Origin: Tetrahymena elliotti 4EA
Taxonomy: Eukaryota; Ciliophora; Oligohymenophorea; Hymenostomatida; Tetrahymenidae
Assembly: GCA_000231825.2 (NCBI GenBank)
Contig: JH720295.1
Span: forward strand, 1,350,911-1,414,910
Length of the DNA: 64,000 bases
Direction of reading: 5' to 3'
Every line of letters starts with the position of its first letter. Positions within the stretch are counted from its first letter, which is position 1. Of this stretch, positions 1-12,229 are shown piece after piece. The translations under genes and the position numbers were made by a program. The notes beneath the pieces were generated by a model. It did no database searches and had not been told where the DNA came from. It saw only the letters and a program-made list of their open reading frames with translations.

Positions 1-154
1 CCATGCTTTTATTATTTATTCGTATTTAAATTAAGAATAAAATTTATTTCATTACTCTCGAAACTTTTCATCAGCGTTTGCAATCTTGTTGGTTGCTATT
101 TAATTTAAAATGTTTATTTTTTTTGACTAATTAATTGGTTAAATTCTGAATTAC

Positions 155-547
155 ATCATATTGGAAAACGTTTTTGAAGAAAAATACATCATAATCGAAA
201 GCATAGTCATCAACTATTTCTAAAAATCTCTTTTTAGTTTGAGTAAACTTGTAATATGAAGAATACTATTTTATCTTTTATGTAAAGCGATTGATGTAAT
301 AAAACCTTTTACTGGGGAGTTAAGAATACACAATGTTGAAAATAGTTTGTGATTTTTATAAATGTTAATTTTTTTGGGGATTTAATTGCTCTAGATCTGC
401 TTTTTAATTTGACTCTTATGATAATACTTACTTCTATTAGCTATCATCTCTATCACTTAGTTTAACAAATCTAGTCTCTTCTTTAAGATTCAATATCTCA
501 GTATGATCAGATGGAGCTATCTATGCTTTTGTTTTTGGATTACTCAT
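155..547 (-). CDS. 5' end of an unidentified minus-strand gene (partial)
   Basis: The first exon runs from an ATG at 547 down to 432 and reads MSNPKTKAQIAPSDHTEI and onward for 38 codons. It ends in a textbook GTAAGT donor at 431-426. A second coding-looking exon lies at about 265-155 (reads EIVDDYAFDYDVFFF), follows a TAG acceptor and ends at a GTAATT donor. The phase of the junction between the two was not proven, so a small exon may lie between them. The gene leaves the window on the left. No domain was recognised; the visible part is charged and Asp-rich. It is transcribed divergently from the kelch gene at 1305. Confidence 0.45.
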
Positions 548-1304
548 GCTTTACCTACTTCTGGTTGTATAATAATTGAAAAATAATACTTTTAAAATTC
601 GATTTTTAACACCTTTTTAATTAATCTAAAATTTCTTCTACTGAATAAACTAAATAAGGTTTATGTGAAACTGAGCACATAAAAAGTTATTTTGAAAATT
701 AACTTCGCAAATTGGTTATTTAGTCAGCCATTGCAAAAATAATAATCTATTTACAATTCTAAAATAATTATCCATTCAATTATTTTCTAATAGTTTTTAA
801 AAATAAAATTAAGTGGGAAACCCTAAATTGTTAACTGTCTACCTATGTTAATTTTCATTATTGTAATGATTTTCAATTTATGTATCCAAAATATGGTTTT
901 TGAATTGATTTAAGATTATATTTTCTCAAACACTCATAATTAGTAAAAAGAATACATCCATCAAAAAGGGTTTGTTAATTCTTTAAAATCATTTTTTTTT
1001 GATAAATTGAAATATTTAAATCTATGAATTTGAAATCAATAATATTAATGATTTGGGCTATTGATATTGCTCAAATTCAATTACAATATGTTTGTTAATC
1101 AAAAATTGTTAATAATAATTTTTGAGTTTATTTAAAAAAATAGTAAATTAGTGTTTAAATATTTAAGTGGCAAACTATAATTACTTATTTATCATCAAAA
1201 CTTTTGAGATTAGTTTTTAGTTTTAGATGCAAAAGATATTAACTTGCGAGATTAATTAAAATTAAAGTCATCTTCATGTAGATTATGTTATCAAAACAAT
1301 AAAT
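548..1304. other. Divergent AT-rich intergenic region
   Basis: About 760 bases separate the divergent starts at 547 (minus) and 1305 (plus). The stretch is almost pure A/T with short homopolymers and no sustained ciliate-code ORF. It presumably contains both promoters, but no specific element can be recognised. Confidence 0.6.
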
Positions 1305-3985
1305 ATGAAAACAATAGGTAAATTTGATGAATATTAATTCTTATTTGCTATTTCTGAATTTAAGATTGGCCATTAAGTTATTCATGAAATAATATAAAAT
1401 AAATTTGCAAATTATTTACAAAATTTATAAAAAATTATTAAATTTAAATAGGATAAATTCCCTCACCAAGAAGCAATCATATTTCTTGTTTAATAGAAAG
1501 ATAAGACAGTATATTTGTGCATGGCGGGAGTGATAATAAAGCAGATCACAGCGATTCTTTTATTTTAAACATGAGTAAATGGTATTTATAATTCTTTGAT
1601 TTCTACTGAAAATCAGATTAGTATAATAAATAAATGGATAAATTTTTAATTTTAATGAATCAAAACATGAAAATCTAACTAAAGGAAATTTAATTTGGGA
1701 TTTAATGCTATAAAACAAATTGAAATAATTTATTATTAAAATGGTTCATTTAATTTATATTCAATATAAACAAGACAATATATATATTTAATTTCTCTAT
1801 TTTTAAATAGCTGAAAAGAAATGGTAAAGTATAGGAATAGCTTTATAGAACTAAGATTAAATTAAATTTACAGGTCATAAATGTTTACATTTCCCTTTTG
1901 AGCATTGTTCATCAAATATAATGATGTTTGGTGGATGGGATGGAGAGCGTTATACAAACTAAATAACAGTAATAAATATATAAAATAAATAGGTTAGATA
2001 AAGCTTATATCAAGAACCAGAAAAGAAATCAGAATAAATTGCTACAAAAAACACAAAATCAACTTTAGATGGAACTCTTTTTATGAAAGATGAGTCTCCA
2101 ATTAAAAATTAGCTTTCTAATTTGATTCCAAATGATATTAATAATATAAGTCAAGATAGTGGCACTGTTAACCCATAAAAGATTTTAGCTAATCATAATA
2201 TCCTCTAAACTAAGAAGTCTCCATTATAAAAATTGTTTCCTCCTGGAGTTCGAGACCATACCTTAGTCTATGATTTTGTTAAAAATGTTGTTTTTTTGTT
2301 TGGAGGATGGGATTCATTCAAGTTCGAGTTTGGTTGCAATGAGTTTAATTTCTTGTGGATGCTTGATTCAAGTAAATTTAAATTGAAACCGAACACTAAA
2401 ATATTTTTTTGAGTCTTAGCATATTTATTCATTTCTTATTCTTGAATTTACTCAAACCAAACTATTTTTTTAGATTTGATAAAATTTTTTAAATAATATA
2501 TCTCAATTATTCTAATTTAACCTATCTTGTAAACTTTTAAGGGATTGATTTGAAAAAGGATTAAAAATTTAAGTTCTTATTTCAAAAATTATTTTTATTT
2601 TTTCAAGATAGAAAATCAATTGCATTTTATTTAAAAATCATAAATAATTTAACATTTTAAATTTAAAATAGAATGGAATTGGTATAATCTAAAAACTACA
2701 GGAGAAATTCCTCAAGGGAGAAGAGGCCATACATGTGTTTATTTATAATAGCCTTATGGTTTGATGGTTTTTGGAGGTTAATTTAATTTTATTAGTATAG
2801 ATATTCATTAAAACAAATGAAATTTAGGAGTTCATGGATATAATAAGCTAACAAATGATTGTTATTTTTTAGATCTGAAAACGTTTAGCTGGAAAAAAAT
2901 AAATTAAAAGCAAAATTTCTTTTATCCAAGCCCAAGAGCATATCACACTGCAATTAGAATTCATGAAAAAATTGTATATTATGGTGGCTTGTTAAAAGGA
3001 AATAAAATATCAAATCAGGTATTGATTTTAGATTAATTAATTTTTGTCAATAATTCTAATCAATAAATAAATTAAGATTCTAATTCATGATTATATTCTT
3101 GATCATTGGTGTGAAGTAGAGAATTAAAATAGAAGCATTCCTCCATTAATGATGCACAGCGCTATTAATAATGAACATAATGAGTAATTATCTAAAACTT
3201 AATTAATTTAAAAATGAAATAAAATCAATATTTGAAAGAATCTTTTTTTGTAAATTTGTAAGATAAAAATATCTAAATGTTAAAATAGAATATTTATATT
3301 TGGAGGTAAAACTGTGGACATAGAAAATCCAAGCAAGCATAAAATTATGAGTTTAGAAGATATTTTTATTATAAAGTTAGAATATTTGGATATTTCTTAA
3401 ATCGTTATGAGTCCTGTATACATACATTTATTTAATTTTGAATAACTTTTCTTTGATGTATTTAATTCACTTATTTTGAAATAAAACAAAAAGAGCCCAA
3501 AAAGGTAACAGAAAGAAGAATAGCTGCATTGGAATATAATGGCTTTTCCAGCTTTAGAACTTAAAAAAGAAGATAAGCAAAATGATGATAACAAATAAGA
3601 TGATTTAAGCAACTATTTGTATTAAATATCATAAATTTAGTAATCGAATTCAATAAGAGAAGATAAATTTTCTTTTGATTCTGAAGTTGAGTACTATGAT
3701 GATTAAGTAACATCAGAATAAAAGTATTACTCTAAAGCTATCAAAAAGAAAATGCAGTATCAATTAAGTTAAGTAATTGAAGAGAAAAAAGAATAAAGAG
3801 AAAATGAGGAGTAAAATGAAGATCATAATTAATCTTTAAACAATGACGAAAGTGATGATGAAGATAAAAAATATACAATCAAAAGTCGTTCTTCTTAAAG
3901 TGCATAAAAATATGATCCCTTTGATGGTTTTCCTGAATTTGAAACAGAAGACGGAAAATAATCTTCTTAAATTGAAAATATTTGA
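1305..3985 (+). CDS. Kelch-repeat beta-propeller protein, 572 aa, 8 exons
   Basis: Exons are 1305-1317, 1452-1574, 1811-2371, 2672-2776, 2828-3018, 3077-3183, 3289-3415 and 3494-3985; all are joined by GT-AG introns with consistent phases, summing to 572 codons plus TGA. Successive blades show the kelch signature: IPSPRSNHISC then FVHGGSDNK, MMFGGWDGERYTNQ, VFLFGGWDSF, GRRGHTCVY then LMVFGG, PSPRAYHTAI then IVYYGG, and IFIFGGKTVD. In each block a paired aromatic/Trp lies between the Gly-Gly motifs. The last ~160 residues are not propeller: they are Glu/Asp/Lys/Gln-rich and end in a segment with DPFDGFPEFETEDG. Kelch propellers are protein-interaction platforms; the partner cannot be inferred. 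The ATG gives only MKTI before the first intron, so an upstream start is not excluded. Confidence 0.85.
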
Positions 3986-5204
3986 TAACTATTTTAAAAT
4001 TTCTCTAAAATTGTTTTATCTATTTTTTATTTTTTATTAAAAATTTAAAGAAGTTGATAATAATTTTAATAAAATATTTTTTTTTTTTTAAAAATTTTTT
4101 TTATTTTGATTATTTAATTAAGTTTTAATGATTTTTTTAATTCAAAAATGAAATAATTTAAAATAAATACTTTTAAATTTGATAAATCTGAAAATTATTT
4201 AGTTTTTTGTAAGAAATAGATAAATACTACTAGATTAAAATTTCTTCAAAAAGCTTTAAACATATCTTTTTTAATGAAGATAATAATATTTTATAAGAAC
4301 AAAATTATTTTTATTGATAGAAAATTTACTAAAATATCTTAAAAACTCTTAAAAATTAAAATGTTGATTTTGAATAATTTTTGTAATGATCTTTTACTAA
4401 TTAAAATTAATTTTAAAAAATATAAAAGTTTTTAAGTTTTGCATGAGTGTTTTTATTTCTAAATAATATCTGAGTATGAGAGAGTTATTTCGTGTGATTA
4501 CTAGAAAAATTTGTTTTAATTAAAATTTATTAATTCCACTTTTAATGAATTAGCTTGATCTCCACAAGTTTTAACAAAGTGATAATACATGAAGTGATAT
4601 TTATCTATTAATCTTGCCAGGCTTATGTAATATTAAAAGATCTTTCTTTCAATATTCCTTTTTAATTTATTTAAAATTTATCTTTGATTAATGCTTGCAT
4701 TCAAACTCAGCCATCCTTTACTTTTTCATTTTTTAGTTTTTAGTTTTCAAAATAAAAAATTTGTAATGGAATTTATTTCTGAAATAGTGAAACTCATTTA
4801 TTTGACAGAGGAAATATGTCAGTAATAGTCTAATTGGTTTTTATGAAGATTATGGGATGAAAAACTTTTTAAGAAAAGAACTTGTTTTATTCATCAAAAA
4901 AAAGATGAAAAATAAATCCGTCACAAAAAATACGTAAAGACGGAGAAAGATGATGCAAACTAATTTAGTTTCTTTTTGTGAAAAAGATGAGCCAGGCAGA
5001 TATTTGAAATTTTGTGAAAGAATATTTTTCACTTTATGTTGATAAGAAAAAAAGGAAGCAAAGAACGTATCAAAAACTGTTTAGGTAAATTCATAAAAAA
5101 ATAAAACAAAGAATCTAAATCCAATAAATCTGATTAATAAAATAAGTATTTAAATTAGCAAAGTTTTTACTTGAAGAACACTATTAAAAATTTAATTTAA
5201 ACAA
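3986..5204. other. Intergenic region with one small ORF
   Basis: This spacer separates the kelch gene from the acyl-CoA synthetase. It is AT-rich with long T and A runs. The only candidate is a plus-strand ciliate-code ORF of 61 codons at 4857-5042 (starts MKNFLRKELVLFIKKK, contains EKDEPGRYLKFCERIFF). It is basic, has no recognised family, and could be chance or an upstream ORF of the downstream transcript. Confidence 0.4.
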
Positions 5205-7259
5205 ATGGCAACTAATTCTGAAAGGATTTATAACATTCCGATAGGTGATAAGCTCCCTAATTCTACTCATGCCTTAAGAAACCCTGAAGGAGTCAAGGGA
5301 TTACTTTATTAACCTCTTCCTGGAATCAACAATATTTAAGATCTTATCTAATATGGGTACAAACAAAATGCTAAAAAAGAGTTTTTGGGTACTCGAAATC
5401 CTAAAACAGGCATTTATGAGTATGAAACATATGAATAAGTATATAAGAAAGCTGTTGCTATTGGTTCCTCGTTGTAAAACATGAACTTACTTAAGATTAC
5501 TAATGAATTTAAAAATTTTAAGTATTATGATAAGGCTGATAGAAATTTTGATGGTACTTTAAAATTAGTTGGAATTTATGCTAAAAATAGGGCAGAATGG
5601 ACTATTTGCGATATGGCTAATGGTTTGTATGGATACACCATGATTCCTCTTTACGATACTTTAGGACCTGAATCAGTTAGTTTTGTTTTAGGGCATTCTG
5701 GTATTACTACTTGCATTTGTTCTACTTAATCTATGTAGATATTATCACAAACAAAAGATTTACACAATCTTAAGAATATCATCTCTTTAGATCAAGACTA
5801 TTCACCAGATCTTGCCAAATCTTTAGAGAAAAAAGGTTTAAGAATTCTTAGTTATTAAGAACTTATTCTGAAAGGTAAATAAAGCAAAGTTCCTCTACCT
5901 AAAAACATACAAGGTGCATCTATTTTTACTTTCAGCTATACATCAGGTACTACTGGTAATCCTAAAGGAGCTATGGTAACTCATAAAAATATTATTGCTT
6001 GTGTTAGAGGACATTAAAATTGTGATTTTAGATTTAATAATAATGACACACATATGAGTTATTTACCTTTACCTCATATTTTTGAGAGATTTGTTAACTG
6101 CACTTGTTGGATGACTGGTGCTAAAATAGCTTTTTACAGTGGAGATGTTCTTAAATTAAGAGAAGATTTAGTAGCTGCATAGCCAACTGTTCTCATCAGC
6201 GTCCCCAGAGTATTGAATAAGTTTTATGATGAAATCAATAGTTTTATTAACAATTAGCCTTCTCCTCAAAAAGAAACAATTCAAAAAGCAGTTGATGAGA
6301 AACTTTAAAATCTCAGAAAAAGTGGAAAATTTATTGTTTAACATCCTATTTATGATGAAAAAATTTTTAGTAACTTTAAGATAATGTTCGGAGGAAAATT
6401 AAGAGCAATTGTTAGTGGCTCTGCACCTATTTCTTAAAGGGTTCTTGATTTTTTGAGTGTAATTTTTAGCTGTTATGTTAAGTAAGGTTATGGCCAAACA
6501 GAAGGAACTGGTTTAGAAACTGTTGAATTATTTTAAGATATTACTTAGAATCATGTAGGAGGTGTCGTTGCAAGTGCAGAATTAAAGCTCTAAGATGTCC
6601 CTGAAATGGGTTACTTCTCAACAGATAAAGATGAAAATGGTAACTTAATGCCAAGAGGTGAAATCTGCATCAGAGGATATACAGTATTTGCTGGATATTA
6701 TAAAGATGATGATAAAACAGCAGAAGCATTTGATGAAGAAGGATGGCTTCACTCTGGAGATATTGGTGTCATCTTACCAAATGGAACTTTAAGAGTTTTT
6801 GACAGAAAGAAAAATATATTCAAGTTATAACAAGGAGAATATGTTTCTCCTGAAAAGGTTGAGAATATCTATGTTAGAGCTAGAGGAGTTTAAGAATCTT
6901 TTGTCCATGGAGATTCCCTCCAAAGATACTGTGTAGCAATTATTGTACCTAAGCCAGATGAGATTCTCAAGATTGCTAAAGAATTAAATATTAATGAAAC
7001 AAAATTAGAAGTTCTCTGTAAAAACTAATAAATAACTTAATTCTACTTAAAAAATGTCACAGACTTAGGTAAAAAAGAAGGGTTACACTCCTTTGAATAA
7101 GCTCATAAAATATAATTAGAACCTATCTCTCTAGTTGTTCATGGATGTTTAACTTCAAGCTTTAAGCTATAACGTCACATTGCTAGATCAGTTTTCAAAA
7201 AAGCTATTGAAGAGCTTTACAGTACTCCATTAAACGCTGAGCAAAAGCCTCGTTTATGA
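5205..7259 (+). CDS. Long-chain acyl-CoA synthetase (ACSL type), 684 aa
   Basis: This single-exon gene encodes an ATP- and CoA-dependent ligase that activates long-chain fatty acids for beta-oxidation or lipid synthesis. The adenylate-forming family motifs are all present: the P-loop YTSGTTGNPKGAMVTHKN near residue 245, GYGQTEGTG near 430, GWLHSGDIG near 513, and the hinge DRKKNIFKLQQGEYVSPEK near 532, where QQGEYV replaces the usual gate-motif wording of ACSLs. A conserved RNPEGVKGL segment lies N-terminally, as in ACSLs. The length matches the family (about 650-720 aa). No signal peptide and no clear C-terminal peroxisomal SKL is visible (it ends PRL), so the compartment is unknown. Internal TAA and TAG codons fall at ordinary positions, confirming the Gln reading. 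ATG at 5205 is the first start after an in-frame AT-rich leader. Confidence 0.95.
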
Positions 7260-8232
7260 TATTAACGAAAAGCAAATAAATTTGTATGATTTTTAATTTA
7301 TTTTCATTCCAAAAACCTTTAAAACAATCATCATTTCATATCCACTATTTTTTTAATGAAAAAAAATCTTAAAGTTTTAACTTTTGTAAAAGCTATTTTC
7401 GTTTTTTATCAATGCTTATTTCACATAAAAAAAGTATGTTATTTGAAATTTTAAAAGATTTTTCATTTTATGTTTTTCATACATTTCTTAAAATTTTCAC
7501 AGAAGTTAGCATTTTGAAATCTTTTTAATTTATTCAAATTTTAAATTCTCCCTTTTTTTCAAAATCTGCTAAATCGAAATATTAAATTATGAAAATATCT
7601 TGAAATTTATCCTCCTTCAATAATCATTTCAGATTTTAAATTTTACATTTATTTTTTATCAGTTTTAAAGAGAGTATATATAAAAAAATAATTTTTTCAG
7701 TCAATTTTATTTATTAAGGAAAAATTTATAATAAAAGTAAAAATATGTTTCTAATTTTCAATAATAAACCAACATATTAAATTTGGGACATTTTGTGCAA
7801 CAAATAATATTTCATAATCAGCAATTATTTAAAATCCCACAAATATTATTTTTAATTACAACTAGTTCTGATTATATTGATTTAACTAAAAGCAGTAATT
7901 ATTTTAAAGAATGAAGCACTGATTCATTTTAAAATAAAAAATACTCATGGTATAATTTTTAAAATATAATCATAAAAAATATCTTGGTTTTTTTACATTA
8001 AAATTTGTAATTACTTTTAACCTGCTTTAAAAGAAAAAATATTATTAAATATAAACTTTTAATTTTCTCAATTTATGATAAGGAAAAATATGTTTGAAAT
8101 TCGCTCTAAGAAAAGTATGAAAAATAATTATTGACTTTGATAAATAAATTAAACTAAAAAACCAAAAGATAGAAAAAAAGAAAATTCAAAATTTAGTTTT
8201 TTAAGTAATAAAAATTTAATAAAATATTTAAA
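7260..8232. other. Intergenic AT-rich region
   Basis: No gene seen. The right part (from about 7790) resembles 12230-12497 and belongs to the duplicated block described separately. Confidence 0.6.
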
Positions 8233-9130
8233 ATGAAATTTAAAGGACATGTACTTTTCTTGATTATTAAGATATTGACTCTAATAATATCTTTTATAGT
8301 TGGTAGAAAATATGGATTTCCATTTAATATTTTGTTTTATTTCTTATTATTCGGTACTCTTGCTGTAATATTAGAACAATAAATAACTATTAAAATCTAT
8401 GTTTTTATGTGCTATGGATTAGTCTTTTTAGCTGGAGTCTTAGAACTTGGAAGTTTCTATTTTCTTCTTAACTCAATTTACATTCCTAGTAAATAAGCAA
8501 GTGGTCCTGCAAATATTGGCTAAATGGGAATTTTCTTCTGCTTTCTTGCCTTTTTATTATCAACAATAATACTGTTTGTTATTATTTACTTCATCAGACA
8601 TTCGCGTGATACACTATTGAAATTATCTAAAAAATAAGTAGAGATTGAAGAAAGTAAAAAGAATTATTGACTATTAGATAAATATTAGGAGATTAACAAA
8701 AAAATTAGTTGAGTTATCATAAAGGAACAAAAAATAGTATGATTTACTGAATTTACAGTAGAAAGGTTTAACTTATTCTTTGTTATTTATGTATTCAATC
8801 AAACACAGCATGAAATTTTGTTTTTTTATAATAATTATTTAGTTATTGGTTTTAAGAAGAATGTCAGAAAATAGAAAGACAACCTTTTAATATATGTTAA
8901 AATAAGAATAACTAAATAAATTTAAAACTCTAAACACCATAATAAAAGTTAAAATTCTGTTTTTAACAATTTTAATTTGTAGAGCTCATTGGCAGTTTAT
9001 TAAACGTAAAAAAATAAATAATACTTAATTATCTCTCAGGATTAAAATAAAAAGACAACTTTATTTTTAATATTATTAATTAAGTTCTCAGAACAAAATA
9101 AATATTTTCTAATAAAAATTTGAATTATTG
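7790..9130 (+). repeat. Duplicated block, copy A
   Basis: This stretch and 12230-13400 are diverged copies of one another. Similarity covers the sequence upstream of the small membrane-protein gene (for example CACAAATATTATTT and GGTTTAACTAAAA-like segments), the gene itself, and downstream sequence up to a shared AATTAAGTTCTC-GAACAAAAT segment near 9077-9101 and 13350-13372. The copies are direct repeats about 4.3 kb apart with the P450 relic between them. Confidence 0.7.
8233..8670 (+). CDS. Small four-helix membrane protein, copy A, 145 aa
   Basis: The intronless ORF starts at MKFKGHVLFLIIKIL and has four hydrophobic segments: residues about 5-23, 28-45, 50-75 and 97-120. A loop rich in Gln/Ser/Gly lies between helices 3 and 4, and a charged C-tail ends KKQVEIEESKKNY. 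A near-identical paralogue lies at 12498-12917; the first helix, the GFPFNILF segment and the whole C-tail are the best conserved, and differences are scattered substitutions and a small loop indel that keep the frame. That pattern suggests selection on the protein. No family was recognised. The topology would put both ends on the same side of the membrane. Confidence 0.75.
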
Positions 9131-9902
9131 AAAGAGTAAAATTTTCTAATTTTTATTTCTTTGCTCTTTAGATTTACCATTCTCATGTCACAATATTTTT
9201 TGCTCACTCTTTACCTCATTAAATATTTTAAAAATTTTCAAAATTATTTTAATAAACTAAAATAACTCAAATCTAATTCTATCTGTTTGAAATATGCATA
9301 AAAAAATGATCAACAAAATTAATTAAATAATAGAAGCTTTTAATTAATTATTTCAATACTATAATAACTAAAATCAAATTTTAAAGAAAGTCTTTTTATT
9401 TTTAAGATTTTTGAAAGTAAATTATGTTTTGATTTGAAAAATTTTAAATTGTAATAAGACATAAGATTTAAATATCTTCTCCAGATATCATTAAAATATT
9501 ATTAATTAATTAACCAATTTACCAACAATACTTCTAATTTTAGCTTTTTTTATTAATTTAAAGTCTTTATGTGTGGAGAAATACCATTAAATTGAGAGAT
9601 AAAATAAAATAAAATTTAAAATTTCATTTCTAGAAAAATTTAGAAAATTTTAAATTAATAACTTTTATCTGATTTACTTTATTGATCAGAAAGTTTTTAG
9701 ATTAAATTTTACTTTACAAAAAAATAATTTATTTTAGCCTGAAGTAATTTAATTTAATTAAGAATTAATAAGATTGAATTTTTGTTTACAAATCCATGAA
9801 CCACAAATCTAAAATTTAACATCATTAAATCGATTTTAAAGATGTTTATTTCAAAATTATTACAAATTAAAATCGAAAAAATAAAATTTATTGAAGAATA
9901 AA
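8671..9902. other. Intergenic AT-rich region
   Basis: No gene seen; the left part is the tail of duplicated block copy A. Confidence 0.55.
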
Positions 9903-11311
9903 ATGGTTATTTTCGGAATTGCAGCTATTTCTTTTGCAACATTAATAATATTTTTAATAATAAAGTATTATATTTTTACCAAAATTGCAATGGGCTTTTA
10001 TGTTAATTAAGGGATAAAGGAATATAAATATTTTCCATTTACTGGTATGGCTAAAGAATGGATGGATTTATCTTTAAATGATAATCTTGCAACTTTGAAG
10101 TATATAAAGTTTAATGAAGAATACAAAGATTAAGATATCATTCTTAGTAATTTACTTGATAGAGCTATATTAATAATTACTAACCAAAATCTAATCAATG
10201 AGTTTTTGCAAAGTTAATAGTATTATATCAAATTTGAGGCTCCTTTAATTGGATTTAAGTAGCTTTTAGGAAATGGGATAGCTTTAGAAGAGGGTAAAAA
10301 ATGGAAAAATAAGAGAATATTTATTTCAAAGCTGTTTAAGTTTGATGTTGTAGTAAATTATCAGTATACGCACAGTTTGCAAAATAATGTTTGATAAAAT
10401 AGAAGATAATTTAAGCTTTGAGGTATTAAAATTATTTGAAAAGATAAACAGTGCTATTTCTGTTCAAATATTTATGGGAGCAAATATAGATGAATACGAA
10501 ATTGATGGTAAGAAACCTTATGAGGCCATCAACACTATGTGTAATGAAATTTTCCTTCATTATTTGATTTTTTTGCCAGGTCTTTTGGGAGAAAAATTTG
10601 TTAAACTTAAGTTAAGAAAGTATTTAATTTTGAATAGAATAAAGAATTAGAGAAAATAAATATTATTGCTCTTTTAATAAAAGAAGGAAGAACAATAGAA
10701 CAAGAATAAGAAATTAATGATATCTTAGAACTTACTTTTAGTCTTTATTTTGCTTCGAGAGACACTTTAACAGGAATTTTAACAATGATGCTTTATCACT
10801 TAGTAAAAAATCCTGAATACTTCAAATAATTAGAATATGAAGTTTTAAGTTTACCATAAAACTATAGCTTTTTTGACAGATAAAAGTTAGATTTTCTATA
10901 GTCAGTCTTAAAAGAAACTATCAGAATCAGCAAAAGTGCTCCATTGATATTTACAAGAGAAGCTAAGGTAGATCATAAAATAGGAGATTATATTATTAAA
11001 AAAGGTACTTATGTGAATGTAGGTTTACAAAGCAATATGCTAGATGAAAAATACTTCAAAGACTCGTTAACATTTAATCCAAATAGATGGCTTGATAATT
11101 CAGCTGAAAATACAATCAAATAATTATTTATTTACCATTTTCAGGTGGAATGAGAAACTGTATAGGTCAACATCTTGCAAATTTGTAAGCTAAAGTTTTC
11201 ATAATAGAGTTTATTCATAAATATTAGCTACCATAAATTGCTAATGATTTCTTTTCATTAAAGTTTAAAAGAGGAAATCCTTTTGATTGTTGTATTAAAT
11301 TTTATTTGTGA
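9903..11311 (+). pseudogene. Cytochrome P450, disrupted by three frame breaks
   Basis: The sequence reads as a P450 only across three frames. It has an N-terminal membrane anchor (residues about 2-20, AISFATLIIFLIIKYYIF), an I-helix-like ASRDTLTG at about 10758, a K-helix ExxR as ETIRI at about 10917, FNPNRW at about 11083, and the heme-cysteine loop FSGGMRNCIGQHLA at 11143-11184. Breaks lie near 10335-10385 (frame 1 hits TGA; the next segment begins VYAQFAKIMFDKIEDN), near 10605-10615, and near 11125-11140 immediately before the heme loop. No GT-AG intron of the size used elsewhere here repairs them. Key catalytic residues survive, so the loss is recent or these are sequence errors. P450s are haem monooxygenases anchored in the ER membrane. 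Confidence 0.75.
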
Positions 11312-11842
11312 ATAATCAGTTTTATAAATTTTGATTTAATACTCATTTTTTGGAAATAGTTTATTATCAGACTACATCGAATTTGAAAGTAAAATAATTT
11401 ATTTTAAAAAAAAATCTAAATAAAACAACTATTTAAATAATAAATATACTTTGAATAAGAATTTTCAAAATTTTTAAAAAAATAGCTACTTTTAGATGTT
11501 GTGAAGTTTTAAAAATTGAAAGCATAATATTGTTACTCCTATTGCTCAAAAATGTTTTCTTGAATTGATTGATAATGCATTTGATCTATTACTTTAAAAG
11601 AGTTACTTTTTTTTAATTATTGAATTTAGGTTGTGTTTTTTGTTAAATTGGTTGTTTGTTAATTATGAAAAAATTGATTGAAATTTGTTTGCATTTCAAT
11701 TTTCAAAATGTTATTTTTTTAATTTTCTATTTGATTTCTTTTTAAATAAAGTTTGATGAAAAAAAAATTTTTGTATCAAAATAATAATTCGAAATTATTT
11801 CTAAAACGACTTTCTTAAATAATATTTTGTATGAATTAGAAA
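11312..11842. other. Intergenic AT-rich region
   Basis: Nothing gene-like is seen between the P450 relic and the short acidic ORF. Confidence 0.55.
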
Positions 11843-12047
11843 TTATTTATCATTATCTGAGTAAAATAAAATAGGAAAAGAAAAAAAGAAGGTAGAATTT
11901 GATGAGGATAATGATTATGCGTTCCCGAATGTTGTTTAATCTGATGAAGAAGACCAGTCAAAAACATATAGTAAAGTCAAACCTCAAAGATCAACTAAAA
12001 CCTACTCCAAAATCTTAATCAATGAAAAATTTATGCTTTAAAATTGA
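11843..12047 (+). CDS. Short acidic/basic ORF or orphan terminal exon
   Basis: A ciliate-code reading frame ending at TGA 12045-12047 has coding-like composition: KKKVEFDEDNDYAFPNV, then QSDEEDQSKTYSKVKPQR. Upstream the frame is open but AT-rich, and a TAG at about 11874 could be a splice acceptor. It may be the last exon of a decayed gene or a small gene. No family was recognised and no start codon is convincing. Confidence 0.3.
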
Positions 12048-12229
12048 ATAATCTGTTTGTTTTTAAATTATTTGTTTAAAATAATTTTAAAATTTCAGGA
12101 TTAGTTTTTAACTAAATTCTTTATTGAAATAAATAAACTTTCTGAAAAATTTATAATTTGTATTAACTTTAATTGAATTATTAACTAATTTTATTAATTA
12201 TTTGTTAATTATTGTAATAATTTAGTTTT

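Noticed and set aside
10335..10385. Tiny 23-28 base introns as an explanation for the first P450 frame break
   Set aside because: All supported introns in this window are about 50 bases or longer, so such introns are implausible here, and no similar device repairs the break before the heme loop.
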